The notes below the pieces were generated by a model. That model saw only the letters and a program-made list of their open reading frames with translations. It was not told where the DNA came from and did not search any database. From Porticoccus litoralis (GTDB taxonomy: Bacteria; Pseudomonadota; Gammaproteobacteria; Pseudomonadales; Porticoccaceae): a stretch of 64,000 nt of DNA. A program made the translations under genes and the position numbers. Shown here one piece after another: positions 7,799 through 16,431 of this stretch. Location: contig NZ_JAUUUU010000004.1 in the NCBI RefSeq assembly GCF_030676955.1, positions 1 to 64,000 on the forward strand. The letters run 5' to 3'. Within the stretch, counting starts at the first letter, position 1; every line of letters starts with the position of its first letter.

Positions 7799-9142
7799 AT
7801 GTTGAGTAAAAAAACAGCAATCAGAGTTGCAAGCACTTTGATACTGTCATCGACAACAGCATTTTCAGTGACGGCTTTCGCGGAAGAGGCGGCGGGACCT
7901 TCCTGGAATATATCCGGCTGGGTCAATGAAAGCATGTCTTACTACGATGATGGTGAAGGCAGCGACATGGTGCAGATGTCGGATAACGGTACCACGCTGG
8001 GTAGCCGGATCACGTTTTCCGGATCCACTAAACTGAACGGTGGTCTGGACGCCGGTTTTGATGTGACCATCGAACCGTTCTCCGGTAACCCGAACTTCAC
8101 GGGTAACGGCAACCAGATCACACCGCTGGTGTTCTCCAACCAGGACAACATCGATAACTTCAATGGTGGTGATATCGGTCTGTTGGGTAGCAGTGTATTC
8201 CTCGGTGGCAGCTGGGGTAAGGTCACTATCGGTCTGCAAAGTATGCCAACGGATAACATCGGCGTACTCGGTGATCCTTCCATGACCATCTGGTCCGGCG
8301 TGGGCGCACTGTTCCGTGGTTCCGGCTTCTTTATTCGCGGCCTTAATGGCGAGGCGTTAGGCGGTGCCGTCAACTGGGGCAGTTTTGCCCAGTGTATGAC
8401 GTCAAATGGTCTGGGTATCGGTATTGACTGTAACGGGGTATACCGCAACGGTATCCGTTATGACCTGCCCGCGTTTGGTCCTGTTAGCATTGCCGTTGGC
8501 TATGCCAATGACGATATCTACGATATTGCTGCCAAGTATGCTGAGAAGATTGGTGATGTAGAGGTCAGATTCCACCTTGGTTACGCCTATAACGCCAATG
8601 GTGCAGCTAACGTTGCAGAACGTACTATTAGCACCAGCTCTGTAGACACCGGTATGACAGCTGGTGGCGATCCAGTCATGGCAGACGTGACATCAGTAGC
8701 GTTGGGCGATACCGACTCAAAAATGTTTACCATGCAACTGGGTTTGTGGGATACCAATACCGGTTTGTTTGGAAACATTACCTATCAGCGTGAAGAGGCG
8801 GATGGCGATGTTTCTGACTACGCTGAAGATGAAAATGATGCGTATTACACCAAGCTGGGTATTCGCAAGCCCTTTACCAAGTTGGGTGATACGGCGTTTT
8901 ACGTTGAGTACGGTCTGTACAAGGATCAGTACAGTGCAGCGATGGGTGAAGCCGGCATTACAGGCACAGAGCTGACCCGTACAGGTATGGCCCTGGAGCA
9001 GTACTTCGGCAGCAAGATGATCATTTACGGAAAATATGAGCAGCTCGACATTGATGTTGATGGCACACCGGCTGCTGAGAATGTCTATGATGATGTTGAT
9101 GAGCTGGACCTGTTCTCCCTGGGTGTGACTTACTTCTTCTGA
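7799..9142 (+). CDS. Porin, copy 2 (complete)
   Basis: This is a complete outer-membrane porin of 447 aa. The signal peptide is residues 1-28 (cleavage after TAFA), the mature chain starts EEAAGPSW, and the C-terminus is YFF. It has many acidic loops, including a Ser/Thr/Asp-rich insertion in the middle. The mature part is identical to copy 1 except for one Phe/Tyr change. It has its own long leader and a terminator pair downstream, so it is a separate transcription unit. The substrate is unknown; duplication next to a quinoprotein dehydrogenase suggests benefit from high dosage. Confidence 0.92.
   Translation: MLSKKTAIRVASTLILSSTTAFSVTAFAEEAAGPSWNISGWVNESMSYYDDGEGSDMVQMSDNGTTLGSRITFSGSTKLNGGLDAGFDVTIEPFSGNPNFTGNGNQITPLVFSNQDNIDNFNGGDIGLLGSSVFLGGSWGKVTIGLQSMPTDNIGVLGDPSMTIWSGVGALFRGSGFFIRGLNGEALGGAVNWGSFAQCMTSNGLGIGIDCNGVYRNGIRYDLPAFGPVSIAVGYANDDIYDIAAKYAEKIGDVEVRFHLGYAYNANGAANVAERTISTSSVDTGMTAGGDPVMADVTSVALGDTDSKMFTMQLGLWDTNTGLFGNITYQREEADGDVSDYAEDENDAYYTKLGIRKPFTKLGDTAFYVEYGLYKDQYSAAMGEAGITGTELTRTGMALEQYFGSKMIIYGKYEQLDIDVDGTPAAENVYDDVDELDLFSLGVTYFF
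7883..9142 (+). repeat. Direct repeat, right copy (pairs with 1-1260)
   Basis: The matching stretch begins at codon 29 of this porin because the window opens there. All visible differences (ten) are packed into 8183-8227. The same orientation as the left copy means homologous recombination could delete or amplify the 7.9 kb unit between them. Confidence 0.9.
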
Positions 9143-9179
9143 GTCAATAAGGCCTGTTTAGGCAGGGCTGATATAAATC

Positions 9180-9255
9180 GGCGGCAATGTTTGGCAAAAA
9201 AATCGTCCATTGCCGCCAGTTTTCCAGAGAGGGTCTCCCAGCCCTCTCTTTTTTA
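9180..9255 (+). terminator. Double hairpin terminator after porin copy 2
   Basis: The first hairpin has perfect 10-bp arms GGCGGCAATG (9180-9189) and CATTGCCGCC (9208-9217). The second, AGAGAGGG (9226-9233) with CCCTCTCT (9242-9249), runs into T6. Together they isolate the porin from the TonB receptor. Confidence 0.85.
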
Positions 9256-9583
9256 TATCCATTTATTAGGCCCTGGGATAAGCAGTAACATCTATTTTAT
9301 GGGTGGTGAGATAGGTTGATCACAAGGAAAGTATGAGCGCTATGAAGTAGTCCTCATGGCCAGTGGGTGGGAGTCAAATCCTATAATGTAGTATTAAAAA
9401 AGCAAAAAGAAAGGCGCCCGGCAACCTCGCATTAGAGGCTGTGGTGACGCAGACAATTCTTCAAGAAACAATTTTCCCATCGGTGGGTTCGGAGTGTTCT
9501 GTTCTTTGTGGCATATCATTTTCGGGTTGTGTAGACATCGAGGACGTATGATCGAGCCGGTGCAGTAAAATTGTGATGGGACA

Positions 9584-9602
9584 AATAACGATAATCATCA
9601 GA
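9584..9602. promoter_or_regulatory. Fur-like box
   Basis: AATAACGATAATCATCAGA matches the classical 19-bp Fur consensus at 14 of 19 positions, including the central GATAATCAT block. It lies about 150 bp upstream of the receptor ATG, so iron-dependent repression is likely. Confidence 0.6.
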
Positions 9603-9749
9603 GGTTTTTGGTAGCGACGAGGTACCAGAGCGGCGGATACAGAAGATCCGCTGTTTCTCGGCAAGGGAGCGCCATCAGCTGTCTGGTTAGGTTTGCGCTG
9701 GCAGATCCAGGCATGCAAGTAAACTAGAGAAGTATAGGGGTGAGCACTA

Positions 9750-11849
9750 ATGACAAAAAATAAACTTTCTGTGTTGGTTTTTGCACTGGCTGCGGCGGGC
9801 GTATGTAATGCGGAAGAAGCTGGTGGTCAGACAGAAGCAACAAACAATGGACCGACGGTACTGGAAACCATCGTGGTGACAGCTACGCGGGACGAGCAAA
9901 CGTTACGCATGCTACCGGCCAGTGCCACCGTGGTAGATACCCAGTCGCTGGATATCACCAGCCATACTCATATTCAGGAAGCCCTGGTCCGTGTGCCCGG
10001 AGCCAATTTTGCTCGGGGTAATGGCCAGGAATACCTGCCCTCATTGCGCTCTGCCATCCTGACCGGGGCCGGAGGCTGTGGCAGCGTACTGACAGCAGTT
10101 GACGGTGTACCTTTGCGGGCATCCGGCTTCTGTAATATCAATGAATTATTCGACGGCCACACTGAGGTGGCTGAGCGCATTGAAGTGATCCGGGGTCCGG
10201 GCAGTGCGCTGTGGGGGGCCAATGCCATGAACGGCGTGATAAATGTCATCAGCCCCCGAGTCACAGATGAGCCTGAATACCGTCTGGGTGTCGAGGGCGG
10301 CCCCCACGACTATATGCGGATGAAGTTTTCTGCATCGCGCAGAATGGGTGACCATGGCCTAAGGGCGGACCTTTCCATGGGGCACGACGGCGGCTACCGC
10401 CACGACTCCGGTTTTGATCAGCAGAAACTGACTTTGCGTCATGAATATGACGGTGAGCAGGTGTCAGTGGCGAGCACCTTGTCCATGACCAACTTAAACC
10501 AGGAGACCGCTGGTTATATCGTCGGAGATGAAATCTACCGCGACAGACGTGAAAGAAATGAAAACCCCAATCCTGAAGCCTACCGGGATACGCAGAGTGT
10601 GCGTTGGGCCAGCCATATCAAGTACCGCCTCGACGATAGTTCATTCCTGTCTTTCACACCGTATGCCCGCTATACCGATATGGATTTCCTGCAGCATTTT
10701 CTGCCCGGTACTCCTCTGGAGGAAAATGGCCAGAAGAGTTTTGGTTTACAGTCGGCCTACCATAAGCGTTTTGACAACTGGCAGATCGTGACAGGGCTGG
10801 ATCTCGAATACACCGATGCTTTCCTCAAACAGGCCCAGGATGCGCCTACAGCGGGTAGTCCTTTCCTTATGGCGACTATCCCGGAAGGGAAGCACTATGA
10901 TTACGAGGTGGATGCCATTGTGGCCGCACCGTTTATTCATACCAGCTGGCAGATGACCGAGCGCCTGTCTATGACGGCGGGCTTGCGCTATGAGGTTGTC
11001 CGCTATGATTACGACAACCGCATGCTGGACGGTCGTACCGATGAGGATGGCGTACCCTGCGGATTTGGCGGCTGTCGTTACAGTCGTCCGGCTGACCGCT
11101 TTGATCGTTTTGAAAGTTGGTCACCCAAATTTGGTCTGGTTTATGACCTGGCGGACGACCATCAGGTCTACCTCAACCTGGCTCAGGGTTTCCGAGCGCC
11201 CCAGGCAACAGAACTCTACCGGTTGCAGAATGCTCAGGATAAGGCTCACCTGGAGTCAGAAGAGGTGCTGAGCGCTGAGATTGGCGCCCGTGGTCAATAT
11301 GATCGCCTGTCTTACGAGATCGCTCTTTACGCCATGAAGAAGCGTCATGAGATTTTCCAGGATTCTTCCCGCCTTAATGTAGACGATGGTGAGATCCGTT
11401 CCCGAGGTATAGAAGTGGGACTTGGTTACCGCTTTAACGAGCAGTGGGATATGGCCCTGGCAGCCAGTTATGCCGAGCACGAGTACAGCAACCATAGGTT
11501 TTCCGGCAGTACCGACATCTATGAAAATGATGTAGATGGTGCACCGCATGATTTCGGCAGTGCCCGTGTTGGGTGGAACTTTTTACCCGGTGCCCGAGCA
11601 GAACTGGAGTGGGTACATCAGGGTGAGTACTACACGGACCCTGAAAATGAGCACAGTTACGATGGACACAATATCTTCAACCTTTACAGTTTCTGGCGTT
11701 TGAACCCTGCCTGGAAGCTCAATGTGCGTGTTACCAACCTGCTGGACCGTAAGTATGCAGAGCGTGCGGATTACACTTCCTTTGGTGGAGATCGTTATTT
11801 CCCTGGAGAACCCCGTGCACTGTATGTGGGCGTAGAGCGGAAGTGGTGA
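9750..11849 (+). CDS. TonB-dependent outer-membrane receptor
   Basis: This is a 699-aa TonB-dependent receptor. A signal peptide (1-21) is followed by a TonB box around 39-47 (ETIVVTATR), a plug domain with IEVIRGPGSALWGANAMNGVINV, and a 22-strand barrel ending in ERKW with an aromatic last residue. Two Cys pairs (in the plug near GGCGSV...GFCN, and in an extracellular loop at VPCGFGGC) probably form disulfides. The Fur-like box upstream points to an iron-siderophore or haem ligand. The nearby quinoprotein genes leave a lanthanide-chelate or PQQ ligand possible, but nothing in the sequence proves this. Strong hairpins follow. Confidence 0.9.
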   Translation: MTKNKLSVLVFALAAAGVCNAEEAGGQTEATNNGPTVLETIVVTATRDEQTLRMLPASATVVDTQSLDITSHTHIQEALVRVPGANFARGNGQEYLPSLRSAILTGAGGCGSVLTAVDGVPLRASGFCNINELFDGHTEVAERIEVIRGPGSALWGANAMNGVINVISPRVTDEPEYRLGVEGGPHDYMRMKFSASRRMGDHGLRADLSMGHDGGYRHDSGFDQQKLTLRHEYDGEQVSVASTLSMTNLNQETAGYIVGDEIYRDRRERNENPNPEAYRDTQSVRWASHIKYRLDDSSFLSFTPYARYTDMDFLQHFLPGTPLEENGQKSFGLQSAYHKRFDNWQIVTGLDLEYTDAFLKQAQDAPTAGSPFLMATIPEGKHYDYEVDAIVAAPFIHTSWQMTERLSMTAGLRYEVVRYDYDNRMLDGRTDEDGVPCGFGGCRYSRPADRFDRFESWSPKFGLVYDLADDHQVYLNLAQGFRAPQATELYRLQNAQDKAHLESEEVLSAEIGARGQYDRLSYEIALYAMKKRHEIFQDSSRLNVDDGEIRSRGIEVGLGYRFNEQWDMALAASYAEHEYSNHRFSGSTDIYENDVDGAPHDFGSARVGWNFLPGARAELEWVHQGEYYTDPENEHSYDGHNIFNLYSFWRLNPAWKLNVRVTNLLDRKYAERADYTSFGGDRYFPGEPRALYVGVERKW

Positions 11850-11862
11850 TGAAAAACGCTTA

Positions 11863-11940
11863 GCCGAACCATCAGTTCGGCCAGCTGCAGTCAATTCCGC
11901 CGGTTTTATTCCCCGTTGGGGCATAGCCGGCGGTTTTTTT
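11863..11940 (+). terminator. Tandem hairpins, terminator of TonB receptor
   Basis: GCCGAAC-catca-GTTCGGC (11863-11881) is followed by a larger stem, CCGCCGG (11897-11903) with CCGGCGG (11927-11933), which contains an inner CCCC/GGGG stem and ends in T7 (11934-11940). Confidence 0.85.
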
Positions 11941-12030
11941 ATGGGAGACAAAATTCGATCTATGGTATGTCAGAAAGCTAATTCGCAGGTCTTTGTTTGA
12001 TGGGTATGCAAGACCGGGCTCCTGGCATGA

Positions 12031-13380
12031 CTACTCTGCAGGGACTTCTGCTTCCGTGCCGATGTGGTAGGCGGCGAAACCTGACATCACCACCTGGTCT
12101 ACCGCCATACCAATAATCCTGCCGATGCCTTTCGCCTTGATGGGGTATTGCGCGTTGGTAATCGGGTCGGTGACCACGCCTAGTACCTGCCCCTTGATGA
12201 CCTGTGCGCCGAGGGTGATTTTGCTGGAAAGAATGCCGCCGTACTCCGCTCGAATCCAGTAGGAATCGTAATAGATCGGTTCTGGGTCGCCCCATGTGAA
12301 AAGTCTGGAAATCATGCCCTGCTTTTCCATAAGACTGTGCAGGCTGTTCACTCCGGCCTTTATCTGGTGTTGCTGTATGCGAAGAGATTCACCAGCTTCC
12401 ATGGTGACTGCGGTGATACCCATGGCCAGTGCGGCAGTTCGCAGCATCCCGCGGGTGCCAGTGCTGTGAACAACGGCGATACGGTCAAAGCCGCCGGTAA
12501 ACGTAGCGACTTTCGGGTTGTTCATGTCAGCTCGTAATTGTGGCAGGTTGGTGCGCCGCAACGAGCCGGTATGAATGTCTACAAGCATGTCGCAGTGTCT
12601 GATCACCTGTGAAAATAGCGCGTGGGCAAAGCGTTCTGCCACATGGCCATCTGCCTTGCCGGGAAAGTGGCGGTTCAGATCCCGACGATCTGGCAGGTAG
12701 CGATTGCCCTGCTGAAATCCTTGCAGGTTGACGATAGGAACGCCGATCACTTTTCCAGAGAGCTCGGTAGGGTCCAGGTCATACAGTACCCGGCGAACAA
12801 TTTCGATACCGTTCAGCTCGTCTCCATGTATGGCTGCCACCAGGCATAACGTGGGGCCCGATTTGATACCGTTGACCACCAGCACGGGGGTTGGCGATGA
12901 GAGCCCACTGATTTGCAGGCCCGGAGACCAACCAATGCGTGTGGAGGTGCCGGGTAACACCTCGGTGTCGAGCAGGGTAATACTGTTAGGGGGCGTGGTT
13001 TCCGGCTTTAGTTCGGGGGTTCTGGGTTCAGGCTGGATGTCCTGGGGTTGTTCAGGATTCTCCGGTTCAGTAAAAAAAGATTTTGACGTTTGGGCAGGTG
13101 CTACTTCCTTCAGGTCAATATTGGGCGCAATCTTGTGTGGTTTGTCTTGTATATCTTCGGCATTACCATAGGCCCTGGAGAACGTAGGTTGTGTTGATGT
13201 TGTTTGACGAGGCAGGGAGTCATCAATGTCTGCTACATCCTCGTCCTCATCCTCAGTCTCCTCTGTCACCACTTCTTCATTTTCGTCCAGATCACCTTCA
13301 GCCAGAACTCCTGGCGTCGCCAAGGCGATTAGCAGAATGAGCAGTATGGTAGAGAAAGCTTTTGATAGGCCGAAACACAT
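12031..13380 (-). CDS. Secreted succinylglutamate desuccinylase/aspartoacylase-family protein
   Basis: This is a zinc-dependent deacylase of the AstE/AspA (M14-like) family, here 449 aa with a signal peptide (about residues 1-27). A very acidic, then Pro-rich, low-complexity linker runs to about residue 130. The zinc site is visible as H185-G-D-E188 and H270 in DIHTG, with the DLNRHFPG segment between them. The C-terminus has a barrel-sandwich-like region (GAQVIKGQVLG). AstE and aspartoacylase are cytoplasmic, so an exported enzyme would act on an extracytoplasmic amide or peptide; the substrate is unknown. The ATG at 13380 is preferred over a TTG at 13410 because it opens the signal peptide. 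It follows the aminotransferase on the same strand after about 120 bp. Confidence 0.8.
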   Translation of the reverse strand: MCFGLSKAFSTILLILLIALATPGVLAEGDLDENEEVVTEETEDEDEDVADIDDSLPRQTTSTQPTFSRAYGNAEDIQDKPHKIAPNIDLKEVAPAQTSKSFFTEPENPEQPQDIQPEPRTPELKPETTPPNSITLLDTEVLPGTSTRIGWSPGLQISGLSSPTPVLVVNGIKSGPTLCLVAAIHGDELNGIEIVRRVLYDLDPTELSGKVIGVPIVNLQGFQQGNRYLPDRRDLNRHFPGKADGHVAERFAHALFSQVIRHCDMLVDIHTGSLRRTNLPQLRADMNNPKVATFTGGFDRIAVVHSTGTRGMLRTAALAMGITAVTMEAGESLRIQQHQIKAGVNSLHSLMEKQGMISRLFTWGDPEPIYYDSYWIRAEYGGILSSKITLGAQVIKGQVLGVVTDPITNAQYPIKAKGIGRIIGMAVDQVVMSGFAAYHIGTEAEVPAE

Positions 13381-13499
13381 AGCAGCGGAGCTTTTGAGAC
13401 GAAAAGTCAACAGTAGAGATAACAGCGTATGAGTATAACACTGCCCACCCTCCAGTCCGGGACAGAATCCCGGCTGAAAAGGTAGTTGTGGTCCTGAAA

Positions 13500-14630
13500 T
13501 TAACGGATGACCTTATCTATAGCGTTATTGAGATTGGCGACCGTGCGCTCAATATTATGCAGTTTGTCGAGCCCAAAAAGACCGATACGGAAGGTTTGGA
13601 ATCCTTCCGGCTCATCGCATTGCAGGGGCACACCCGCAGCAATTTGCAGGCCTTCTGCAAGAAATTTTTTGCCGTTGTGTATATCAGGATCCTTGGTGTA
13701 GCTAACCACAACCCCCGGAGCCTGGAAGCCTTCAGCGGCAACGCTTTTGATACCTTTTTCTCTCAGCAGGGTTCGCACACGCTTGCCCAGCTCAATCTGC
13801 TCTTGGCGCACCTTTTCAAAACCGTAGGCTTGGGTTTCTTTCATGGTGTCCCGGAATTTCAATAGGGCATCAGTTGGCATGGTGGCGTGGTAAGCGTGGC
13901 CACCATTCTCGTAGGCTTCCATAATCTGCAGCCACTTTTTCAGATCACAGGCAAAACTGCTGCTCACTGTGTCGTCAATACGTTTACGGGCTTCTTCTCC
14001 GAGCATCACCAGCGCACTACAGGGCGATGCGCTCCAGCCTTTCTGGGGCGCACTGATCAGAATATCAACACCCAGCGATTTCATGTCGACCCATAATGTA
14101 CCGGAGGCAATGCAGTCCAGTACAAACATGCCACCCACGGAGTGAACTGCCTCTGAAACTGCGCGAATGTAGTCATCCGGCAGGAGCATGCCGGAGGCCG
14201 TCTCCACATGGGGTGCAAACACCATGTCCGGTTTTTCTGCCTGGATGGCGGCAACAACCTCTTCAATAGGAGCCGGAGCCAGGGCCGGGGTTTCTGAGTC
14301 ATCTACCGGTCGGGCTTTCATGACGATATTCTGATCGCTGATATGTCCCATCTCGAGAATCTGGCTCCAGCGAAAGCTGAACCAGCCATTGCGAATGATC
14401 AGGCATTTTTTCCCCGTAGCGAACTGTCGCGCCACTGCTTCCATACCATAGGTACCACCTCCCGGGACAACCACCACGGCAGTGGCGTTATAAACCTCTT
14501 TAAGGGTGCTGGAAATGTCATTCATGACGGATTGAAAGCGCTTGGACATATGGTTTAGTGAACGGTCCGTAAAGACGACGGAATATTCAAGCAGGCCATC
14601 CGGATCAGTGTCGGGTAGTAAGCCGGGCAT
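13500..14630 (-). CDS. Class V aminotransferase (alanine/serine-glyoxylate type)
   Basis: This is a PLP-dependent fold-type I aminotransferase of 376 aa in the alanine-glyoxylate / serine-glyoxylate / 2-aminoethylphosphonate transaminase group. The PLP lysine is K197 in SAPQKGWS, and D172 in VLDCIASG should contact the pyridine nitrogen. A glycine-rich PGGGTYGMEA loop near residue 60 binds phosphate. The C-terminal small domain is complete. A strong AAGGAG ribosome site precedes the ATG. No glyoxylate or phosphonate pathway gene is adjacent, so the precise amino donor is not decided. Confidence 0.85.
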   Translation of the reverse strand: MPGLLPDTDPDGLLEYSVVFTDRSLNHMSKRFQSVMNDISSTLKEVYNATAVVVVPGGGTYGMEAVARQFATGKKCLIIRNGWFSFRWSQILEMGHISDQNIVMKARPVDDSETPALAPAPIEEVVAAIQAEKPDMVFAPHVETASGMLLPDDYIRAVSEAVHSVGGMFVLDCIASGTLWVDMKSLGVDILISAPQKGWSASPCSALVMLGEEARKRIDDTVSSSFACDLKKWLQIMEAYENGGHAYHATMPTDALLKFRDTMKETQAYGFEKVRQEQIELGKRVRTLLREKGIKSVAAEGFQAPGVVVSYTKDPDIHNGKKFLAEGLQIAAGVPLQCDEPEGFQTFRIGLFGLDKLHNIERTVANLNNAIDKVIR

Positions 14631-14976
14631 GGGGAGCTCCTTTTAATAGTTTTCTAGTAGTTATCGGGTCATATTTCTTAGAGGTTGCCGATTATATTTT
14701 AACCGGGCCAGGAATCCCAAAATGCTGACAGAGTCCTGACTTGAAAGAAACGTCAGTTGCTGAAGAAAGGCGGACCAAATGACACATAAAACACCTCAAA
14801 AACCGGCTCGCCAAAAAATTTTGGAGTCTCTCTAAGGTGTTGATTTCTGTCAAAAAAAGCTATATTTTTGTTCCAGCATTCAACAAAAGAGGGGGTTTTT
14901 CCATCTGCGATGAATGTATTATTAATAGCATGTTAATGCAGTGATTATTAACCGACAATAAGATGTTGAGGGTACT
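14631..14976. other. Divergent intergenic region
   Basis: 346 bp between the leftward aminotransferase and the rightward small Cys protein; promoters for both must lie here. An AAACACCT ... AGGTGTT repeat (about 14787-14843) and an AT-rich TTAATAGCATGTTAATGC stretch near 14920-14938 are visible, but no assignable boxes. Confidence 0.4.
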
Positions 14977-15189
14977 ATGGCTAGATATATTGTGACTAAA
15001 AACGCACAAGAAAATGGGGATCATATTGTGCACAACATGGGCACCTGGTGTCCGGATTTACCTGATTCAGTAGATCAGAAATCGTTGGGTAACTTCCCCA
15101 CCTGTCGCGCGGCTATTCGTGAAGCTAAAAAACACTTCGAACATGTCAACGGCTGTTTCAAGTGTTCACGACAATGCCATGTCGCGTAA
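14977..15189 (+). CDS. Small conserved Cys/His protein, function unknown
   Basis: This 70-aa soluble protein starts ARYIVTKNAQENGDHIVHN and has cysteines in the pattern WCPDLP ... FPTC ... GCFKCSRQCH, with several histidines. I recall similar short proteins annotated only as hypothetical in many bacteria. The paired C-x-x-C and CH elements could bind a metal, perhaps zinc. It has a GAGGGT ribosome site and its own terminator, so it is a monocistronic gene and likely well expressed. Confidence 0.8.
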   Translation: MARYIVTKNAQENGDHIVHNMGTWCPDLPDSVDQKSLGNFPTCRAAIREAKKHFEHVNGCFKCSRQCHVA

Positions 15190-15205
15190 TCTGCTAAGAA
15201 GAGCG

Positions 15206-15237
15206 AAAGGGCCATTTTAGATGGCCCTTTTTTTTGG
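15206..15237 (+). terminator. Intrinsic terminator after small Cys protein
   Basis: AAAGGGCCAT (15206-15215) and ATGGCCCTTT (15221-15230) form a perfect 10-bp stem with a 5-nt loop, followed by a run of T. Confidence 0.9.
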
Positions 15238-15345
15238 TTTTTAGCCGGTAACATGCCAATCGGCATGGAGGACGGTCGCCTTTATCAACTCCCCTAGATA
15301 AACTTCTTTAATCTTGTGAGCTAACCGTTTTATGCGAAGGATGTA

Positions 15346-15837
15346 ATGATGGAAAAGATGTTCGAGAACACGATGTATGCCACCCGGTGGTTGCTGGCAC
15401 CCATTTACTTCGGCCTCAGTTTCGCGTTATTGGCGCTGGGTGTGAAATTTTTTGCCGAAGTGATTCATACACTACCTATGATCCTCAGTATGTCCGAGAT
15501 GGATCTGATTCTGGTGGTACTGTCACTGGTAGACATTTCGCTGGTGGGCGGGTTGATCGTGATGGTGATGTTTTCTGGCTATGAGAATTTTGTCTCGCAA
15601 CTGGACCTGGATGAATCCAATGACAAATTGAGTTGGTTGGGCAAACTGGACACCAGCTCACTGAAAAATAAGGTGGCGGCTTCTATTGTGGCCATTTCCT
15701 CCATTCATCTCCTGAAGATCTTTATGAATGCCCATGAAATCGCAAACGACAAGATCCTCTGGTATGTGGTACTGCACATGACCTTTGTTATTTCTGCATT
15801 TGTGATGGGCCTTCTGGATACCATGACACGAAAATAA
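15346..15837 (+). CDS. UPF0114 (YqhA) family inner-membrane protein
   Basis: This 163-aa protein has four predicted transmembrane helices at about 13-35, 53-77, 106-125 and 135-156. It matches the UPF0114/YqhA family: ENTMYATRWLLAPIYFGLS at the start, then SLVDISLVGGLIVMVMFSGYENFVS and the WLGKLD-x-SSLKNKVAASIVAISSIHLLK block. The biochemical function of the family is unknown. The start may be at 15346 or at the second Met one codon later. A GAAGGA site precedes it. Confidence 0.9.
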   Translation: MMEKMFENTMYATRWLLAPIYFGLSFALLALGVKFFAEVIHTLPMILSMSEMDLILVVLSLVDISLVGGLIVMVMFSGYENFVSQLDLDESNDKLSWLGKLDTSSLKNKVAASIVAISSIHLLKIFMNAHEIANDKILWYVVLHMTFVISAFVMGLLDTMTRK

Positions 15838-16001
15838 GCTCCGCCTGTGGGGTATCGACTGATTGGATTTAACCAGAATTACTGCCCAGCTTTGACCCGG
15901 CCACGGCCAGTTTTTGCTCCAATTTGAGGCAAAGGCAGGCCGCAAGGCGCTCTAATGCCTGTGGCAGGCAAAAAACCTTTTATATTTCAATGCAGTAAAT
16001 T

Positions 16002-16018
16002 TTGGCACCGAGTTTGCT
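16002..16018 (+). promoter_or_regulatory. Sigma-54-type promoter
   Basis: TTGGCAC-N5-TTGCT matches the -24/-12 consensus, with exactly 10 bp between the GG (16004-16005) and GC (16016-16017) dinucleotides. Transcription would start about 16029, inside the adjoining palindrome. It would require an enhancer-binding activator such as NorR, which is not in the window. Confidence 0.65.
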
Positions 16019-16055
16019 AAGTTAATTGTTGTATTCCTGATACAACAATTAACTT
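16019..16055. promoter_or_regulatory. Perfect 37-bp palindrome, probable NsrR operator
   Basis: The arms AAGTTAATTGTTGTAT (16019-16034) and ATACAACAATTAACTT (16040-16055) are perfectly complementary around TCCTG. The core TGTATT..N..ATACA resembles known NsrR sites (11-1-11 inverted repeats). The nsrR gene is third in the operon that follows, suggesting autoregulation. The site lies between the -12 element and the ribosome site GAGGT. Confidence 0.75.
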
Positions 16056-16066
16056 GAGGTGTTCCA

Positions 16067-16423
16067 ATGAGCTTGTATGAAAAACTGGGCGGCGACGCTG
16101 CTGTAGATGCTGCCGTTGATATTTTTTACCGTAAAGTCCTGATGGATGACCGTATCAACCAATATTTTGATGGTGTTGATATGGCCGGTCAGTCCCAAAA
16201 GCAGAAAGCCTTCCTGACTATGGTGCTGGGCGGCCCAAACAGCTACACCGGCAAGGATATGCGTGAAGGGCACAAGCATCTGACGGGTCTGAATGACACT
16301 CATGTTGATGCGGTGATCGAATTGTTGGGTGAGACTCTCAAGGAACTGGGCGTCGGCGATGAAGATATCGGTGAAGTGGCGGCCCTGGCCAATAGTGTTC
16401 GTGATGACGTACTGAATCGCTGA
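16067..16423 (+). CDS. Group I truncated haemoglobin
   Basis: This 118-aa trHbN-type globin starts SLYEKLGGDAAVDAAVDIFYRKVL, the standard family opening. The FYRKVLMDDRINQYF helix pair and the REGHKHL segment carrying the proximal histidine are both present. Such proteins bind O2 and NO and can dioxygenate NO to nitrate when re-reduced. The next gene, 8 bp downstream, encodes a ferredoxin-flavin reductase that could supply electrons, and the third gene is nsrR. The unit therefore reads as a compact NO-detoxification operon, with the reductase unlinked from the globin rather than fused as in Hmp. Confidence 0.93.
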   Translation: MSLYEKLGGDAAVDAAVDIFYRKVLMDDRINQYFDGVDMAGQSQKQKAFLTMVLGGPNSYTGKDMREGHKHLTGLNDTHVDAVIELLGETLKELGVGDEDIGEVAALANSVRDDVLNR

Positions 16424-16431
16424 AATAGCTC

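Larger units (their letters stand above)
9143..9749. other. Long intergenic region upstream of TonB receptor
   Basis: 607 bp. It holds the double terminator at the left, a Fur-like box at 9584-9602 and a small hairpin (GCGGAT / ATCCGC near 9632-9650). I looked for cobalamin, TPP and c-di-GMP riboswitch cores and saw none. No protein-like frame is convincing. Confidence 0.5.

Noticed and set aside
1..9142. Composite transposon bounded by the porin repeats
   Set aside because: The repeats are complete coding sequences with no transposase, terminal inverted repeats or target duplications; simple duplication or conversion explains them.
9461..9718. 85-aa minus-strand frame upstream of the TonB receptor
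   Set aside because: Covers the Fur-like box and leader; low-complexity, no family features.
9400..9749. Possible riboswitch upstream of the TonB receptor
   Set aside because: No cobalamin, TPP, SAM or c-di-GMP core sequence could be matched; only a Fur-like box is supported.
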